Source: Echinarachnius parma (lineage: Eukaryota > Echinodermata > Echinoidea > Clypeasteroida > Echinarachniidae). Taken from it: 64,000 bases of DNA. Every line of letters begins with the position of its first letter. Within the stretch, counting starts at the first letter, position 1. The position numbers and the translations under genes are program-made. Shown here one piece after another: positions 60,301 to 64,000 of this stretch. The notes under the pieces are model-generated. The model searched no databases and had not been told where the DNA came from. It worked only from the letters and a program-made list of their open reading frames with translations. The stretch is from the NCBI GenBank assembly GCA_037951105.1, contig JBAMJV010005472.1, forward strand, positions 186,001 through 250,000, in the 5' to 3' direction.

Positions 60301-63300
60301 TGGTTACGCATTGTCTGTATTGCGCTCTGTATCTGTAGCTACTGCCATAGACCATGCAGGGCGGCATGCCGCTGACGGGAACATGCAAACATATGGGAGA
60401 TTGATTCAAGCACGAAAGTCAATGAGTATTGATATTAGAGCGCACGGAGAAAGCGCGCGATGAATACGTGCGCGTGTTTATGCACCGATATATAGTCTCA
60501 ATGGATGTTACATTCATAGCATATTTGTGAATACAAATGGACAAGACAGGCGCGAGTATGCCGCCATCTTGAGTTTATGTTGATTCCTTTTATTTTTAAA
60601 TCGGTGGATACTAGTGATCACATGGTGTGATGCACCGATCTATAGTATCAATGGATTGGTAAAAAATATACGGACAAGGTACGCGCTAGTAGTACTACCA
60701 GCAGGAGTTTACAAAGTAAATTTGGCGCCATGTTGAGTTTATGCCACATCCTTCTTTTTATATCGGTTGATAAGTACATGCATGTGATATTAGTGTTGAA
60801 CTACAGTACTGTCTCCGTGACTGGGGGGTATAGCGCAAAATACAGCGTTCGGTAATAATTGCGTTCTTATTTCATCGTGGCAAAAGTTGACATGAGTTCA
60901 TGCCAATATATTCGCGTGTTGTTAATTTCGCGCTTTGGTAGTGATTCGCGAAATTCGCGAAAATAAAACCCTCGCGAAATTAACAGCTTATACAGTAACC
61001 TATTCCGAGGCACATAATTATAATTATTACCCATGGTCATCAGGATTTCTTCATGTTTGTTGTAGTAGTATGCCTACATTTTAAACCCACACAATGATAT
61101 TGCATACTTTCCCAACTCCCCGGGGAGCATACTAGCCGTGCTGCCACTTATGATGGCGCAAAGGCTAATTAACACCTGACCATGGTACCCATTTATAGTC
61201 CTGGGTAAAGAGCAGCAATTGTGGATTAATTGTATTGCTGAAGGACAAACGTAGTGGGCATACACAGGGTTCGAACTTGGGATCTCACAATTGGAAAGCG
61301 CGCGCTCTACCAATCTTGCCACACCACATCCACGTATAACACCAAGCCAGTGTGTATTAGACGCTGTGTGCAGGGCATTCGCAAGATAGCACGACACATC
61401 TGATTTAGGAATCTGAACTACTTTTAAATTACAATTCAATCAATTTGAATTATATTAATTGTTAGGAAATTATGTCTTTTTTAAGTGGGTAATATTGGAA
61501 TTCATTTATCACCACACTATGTGCTCATTTATCAATTTAATCAACAAGGGACCAACAGTTCATACATGTTGTGTGTCAGTATTTGACAATTTGTTCATAT
61601 TTTCATGTTTGACAGATCACAGCATCAGTGGTAAAGAGCTTGCAGAGATAGATATGACACTACTTGGTAAGTTGTTACATGTAAAAACATCTGAAAGAAA
61701 TTTGAATAATTTTTTATTGGACTTTAATTTATTAGATAGTTTGTTAGATTTTTAAATGATTTTCATAACCTTTTCTAACATGATGTTTGATAGTTATCAG
61801 TGTAATATTTGTAAACATACTGTTCATTTTCCTTCCTCATCAGATCCTTATTAATTAAAAGAAAAAAGTTGATTAAATATATGTTGACATTTATTATTTT
61901 TGTAATCTTTAGTGCTCACATAATTGACTCACATCATACTTATTTGTTTGTAATTGTTTTAAATCCATTTTAAACAAATGTATTTCATCCACCCAATATA
62001 CATGTATGTTCATGATAATGATATGTTTATTGTCATGTGTATTTTTTTTTAGAATGCCCATTTTAAGTCATTAACTATTTAAACCATTTTATACACCAAC
62101 ATATAGTTCAATTTGTTCGCAATAGTGATATCTATTTTCTTCTGTATTTTGCTTTGAATGACAGATGAGATGGAGATTGAATCATCCCTGGAGCGAGAGA
62201 AGATCCTCTCCACCCTGTACGAGCTGACTAACCCCTCCTCCGCCGTTGCCAACAACGACGTGATGAGTGTCATCAACCATGCCAGCGGCTACGACAAAGA
62301 GAAGTACATGGCAGCGGTCAGTGTTCTGCAGTCACATGACCCAGATGACGTCCAGCTCCTACCCCCAGAGGACACGGACAACTTGGTGACCGGTCAAGAT
62401 ACGAATGAGAGTGGGGAAGAAGAGGAGAGTGAGGATAGCACGGAGGAGGAAAGTGCAAAGGAAGGACAGATGATTGTGAGAAGGATCGACATGCAGGAGA
62501 AGAAGAGGATTGTGGGAAAGATGGTGGTGGAGGATGACAGCGATGACAAATCGGAAGATGACTGGGAGGATGATGAAGAGGAAGAGGAGGATGAGGAGGA
62601 GGATGATCATGACTTTGAGGAGCAGATGAATGTTGTGAAGAAACTGGAAGTGGAAAGAAGAACGGAATCGGATCAAGAAAAGTTGATGGAGATCAAGGTT
62701 GGACATACGAAGATGGACATCAAAGAAGTTACGGAGGACAGTGACTGTGACTTTGGTGATAGTGAAGATGAAGAAGGAGACAACAAAGAGGTTGCTAAGG
62801 ACAAGAAGGAGGAGAATGAAGAGGAGGAAGATGCAGTAGAATTCTTTGTTAATAAGAAGGACGGGGGTGATGTGCACTCTCTCTTACCCCAAGGAACATT
62901 CACAAGCACACCAAAGGATGCAAAGGACAAGGAAAGCAAAAGTGCTCGCATTACCAACCAGGTGGAAGCTGAACGTGATGATGGGCAGAACCTCACTCGT
63001 AATAACTCAAGGAATTCTAAGTTGATTAAGCAAGACTCTACGGGCAGAAACATTCCTAATGACACCTCTGCATTGTCAGAAACTAAGTCATCACTAGGAA
63101 CTAAACCGGTTCCAGGACCTAAACCAGTTCCAGGACCTAAACCAGTTCCAGGATCTAAACCAGTTTCAAGATCAGACTCTTCTGCTGCAGTTTCAGAAAC
63201 CGATCAAGCGCTCAGATCGAAGTTAGTTCCGGAGACTAAACCAGTTCCTGATACCAAATCAATAGCTGGAATCGTGCCAGGACCAGATGTCCTACAGGGT

Positions 63301-63854
63301 GATTCTCCCAGGAAGGACTCCCTGGTTGTTGACCCTTACAGAGATGAGGTGCAGAGGCACGGGGGCAAGGCGGCCAGGAGTGAGAGCAGCCGGAGCTCAG
63401 GGAGTGAGAAGGAGGAAAAGAAGAAGAAAGGAGGGTGAGTTTATTTGAAGTTGAAGTTGTTCTTTTTAAGGGGATTAAAATTGGTTCTGTTTCAAGTAAA
63501 TTAGTTGGTTTCTTCTAGTTCTACATGAGAAAGAAAGAAGGGTGGGTACATGGTTTGAAGTTTTCTGATTATTTACTAAGTTATAAGTATGTCATCCTGA
63601 ATCTCATCATAATCAGGCATCTATTTTGATTTCAGTGTTTCAAATAGTGATTTGAAGCTACATATGTCTGCGCTTCAAACTTCCAATGATGATTTAGTTT
63701 CTCAAGTTTGTTACTAATATAAAATTATGATTATGTTGTTTTTTTTGCTCTCCTAGATTTTCCAAGCTGAAAGAAGTGATATCCCCATCTAGCTGGAAGA
63801 AGACCCATCGAGATAGTAACACGGTCCAGGTCTGGACAGATGTGGGCCAGTCAG
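56739..63854 (+). CDS. Two-SAM-domain scaffold protein, partial gene (8 exons visible, runs off the right edge)
   Basis: Exons: 56739-57381, 57733-57783, 58210-58322, 59113-59392, 59609-59779, 61616-61666, 62165-63434, 63757-63854, giving 892 aa with the 3' end missing. Residues 1-12 are MFGWKKKKKEKE, a polybasic start that could bind membrane. Residues 13-180 are Ser/Pro/Gly-rich. SAM1 is about 187-255 (LQEWTEDEVLQWLNDSNM), and SAM2 about 393-460 (VTEWNERDIIHWLDSINL). A long acidic low-complexity region and a KPVPGP repeat follow. The last visible exon, with TVQVWTDVGQSG, may open a ubiquitin-fold domain such as Ras-associating, but only its first strand is present. SAM domains make homo- or hetero-oligomers, so a scaffold in signalling or the cell cortex is likely. 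I cannot name the orthologue. Confidence 0.87.
57733..57783 (+). CDS. SAM gene exon 2 (middle of SAM1, 51 bases)
   Basis: It encodes CDIDGDYLSQVTEDDL with split Gly codons at both ends (phase 1 in and out). The acceptor is cttcccttgcag and the donor CTTG|gtaagt. Its length and phases equal those of exon 6 in SAM2. Confidence 0.92.
58210..58322 (+). CDS. SAM gene exon 3 (end of SAM1)
   Basis: It encodes VDLEVEEANLRKQLLHEI and AKLKAGQTTKTVQETATNEQ, the last helix of the SAM fold and a linker. The acceptor is gtttgttgcttgcag and the donor CAG|gtaaat. Confidence 0.9.
58738..59010 (+). pseudogene. Decayed copy of SAM gene exon 4, split by a small TIR element
   Basis: 58738-58793 and 58926-59004 match exon 4 closely (GACAATTCAGAG; GATGAGGATCTCTTCCCAGA; CCAAAGGCCCTTCCACCAC). 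The intron just upstream of it also resembles the intron upstream of the real exon (CTTCATTATA before both). The copy is cut in two by the 132-bp element at 58794-58925 and ends in a stop (CCACAGCCATAG). This is a tandem duplication of exon plus intron that has decayed. Confidence 0.85.
58794..58925. mobile_element. 132-bp MITE-like element inside the ghost exon
   Basis: The ends are inverted repeats: TGTGCCCCATTTCATTAAAC at the left and the complement of TGTGCCCCATTTCATAAAAC at the right, with similarity continuing inwards to TTGTAACTA. No coding capacity. The target-site duplication is not clear. Confidence 0.85.
59113..59392 (+). CDS. SAM gene exon 4 (acidic, Ser/Thr-rich linker)
   Basis: It encodes DDEQSSLDNSDSVHFGD, then DEDLFPDLPKSPALSMMPK and a Ser/Thr/Pro run with a basic patch (PSKRAARS). 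The acceptor is ttcattatactag and the donor TCTG|gtaatt. A decayed copy of this exon lies upstream at 58738-59010. Confidence 0.87.
59609..59779 (+). CDS. SAM gene exon 5 (first part of SAM2)
   Basis: It encodes TTEAALKQALSGGNLPF, then VTEWNERDIIHWLDSINL and GHLAQEFI. The acceptor is atatttgttacag and the donor ATTG|gtaagt, phase 1 both sides. Confidence 0.92.
59866..61332 (-). mobile_element. tRNA-derived SINE, copy 2 (interrupted)
   Basis: Same body and head as copy 1 (CCATGGTACCCATTTATAG; CGCGCGCTCTACCAATCTTG). It is split by the TTTTCGCGA element at 59912-60997. Lies in SAM gene intron 5. Confidence 0.78.
59912..60997. mobile_element. 1.09-kb TIR element with TTTTCGCGA motifs, nested in a SINE
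   Basis: The ends are TACTGTATACGCC and AGCTTATACAGTA, followed inwards by repeated CGCGAA/TTCGCG blocks at both ends (ATATTTTCGCGTACAG; CGAAATTCGCGAAAAT). No ORF of note. It splits a tRNA-derived SINE whose parts lie at about 59866-59911 and 60998-61332. Confidence 0.82.
61616..61666 (+). CDS. SAM gene exon 6 (middle of SAM2, 51 bases)
   Basis: It encodes DHSISGKELAEIDMTLL with split Gly codons at both ends. The acceptor is catgtttgacag and the donor CTTG|gtaagt. It has the same length and phases as exon 2. Confidence 0.9.
62165..63434 (+). CDS. SAM gene exon 7 (end of SAM2, acidic region, KPVPGP repeats)
   Basis: It begins DEMEIESSLEREKILSTLY, the closing helix of SAM2. A very acidic stretch follows (for example DDWEDDEEEEEDEEEDD), then a Ser/Asn-rich part and a tandem repeat of KPVPGP units at about 63099-63170 (18-base DNA repeat). 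It ends SGSEKEEKKKKG with donor GG|gtgagt, phase 2. Beyond the SAM helix it is likely disordered. Confidence 0.92.
63757..63854 (+). CDS. SAM gene exon 8 (possible start of a ubiquitin-fold domain)
   Basis: It encodes FSKLKEVISPSSWKKTH, then RDSNTVQVWTDVGQS. The acceptor is tgctctcctag and the donor CAG|gtgagt, phase 1 out, so the gene continues outside the window. The last residues could be the first beta strand of a Ras-associating-type fold; this is only a suggestion. Confidence 0.85.
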
Positions 63855-64000
63855 GTGAGTAGTCTCATTGGTAACCTGTCAATTATTCTATGTATATAAG
63901 AGTACAGAAGAATTTTATATCCACCTGTTAGTTACTGAAAGATTTACAATTATTTATCGTACAATCACTCAGTATGATCAGTAATTAATTGTACGATCAA

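Noticed and set aside
62359-63065. Minus-strand frames of 130-172 codons
   Set aside because: Antisense of the acidic GA-rich region of SAM gene exon 7, which reads as Leu/Ser-rich sequence.

Overview
The window is eukaryotic, animal nuclear DNA: AT-rich, with short exons, GT-AG introns, tRNA-derived SINEs, many small terminal-inverted-repeat (TIR) elements, a decayed PIF/Harbinger transposon and a LINE fragment. The style of gene and repeat fits a marine invertebrate deuterostome, most likely an echinoderm. That placement is an inference, because no species marker is present.

Three protein-coding genes can be rebuilt from splice sites with consistent phases. (1) Minus strand, 7.76-34.66 kb: a complete phosphatidylserine decarboxylase (PISD) in eight coding exons, 422 aa, with a mitochondrial-type presequence, a membrane anchor, the catalytic Asp and His motifs and the LGST self-cleavage motif. 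A ninth exon at 13.94-14.28 kb, with its own CpG-rich upstream region, splices in phase to exon 4. It predicts a second 416-aa isoform with a hydrophobic N-terminus in place of the mitochondrial presequence. (2) Plus strand, 38.72-48.55 kb: a proline-rich, EF-hand-containing protein of about 767 aa in 11 exons, with repeated R-P-x-S/T-A motifs at its N-terminus. I do not recognise the family. (3) Plus strand, 56.74 kb to beyond the right edge: a scaffold-like protein with two SAM domains. At least 892 aa are visible. The two SAM domains share intron positions and phases.

Layout. 0-7.5 kb is intergenic with small TIR elements and a 0.4-kb duplication. 7.5-34.7 kb is PISD, whose 14.5-kb third intron holds SINEs, TIR elements and the Harbinger remnant. 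That remnant carries a 1.3-kb block with eight copies of ACGCGTGGGAC in both orientations. 34.15-35.45 kb has two identical 193-bp inverted arms around PISD exon 1. 36.5-37 kb has a LINE reverse-transcriptase fossil. 38.7-48.6 kb is the EF-hand gene, followed to 49.2 kb by decaying tandem copies of its last exon. 49.2-56.6 kb is intergenic: nested TIR elements, a 186-bp tandem repeat, a 31-bp minisatellite and G tracts. 56.7-63.9 kb is the SAM gene.

The most unusual themes are: the two alternative PISD N-termini; the inverted arms around the PISD promoter; four decayed 'ghost exon' copies next to real exons of all three genes; the ACGCGTGGGAC array; and a repeat family that carries perfect nuclear-receptor DR1 motifs. 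The three genes show no clear shared pathway. PISD and the EF-hand gene are divergent and about 4 kb apart. The SAM gene follows the EF-hand gene on the same strand.
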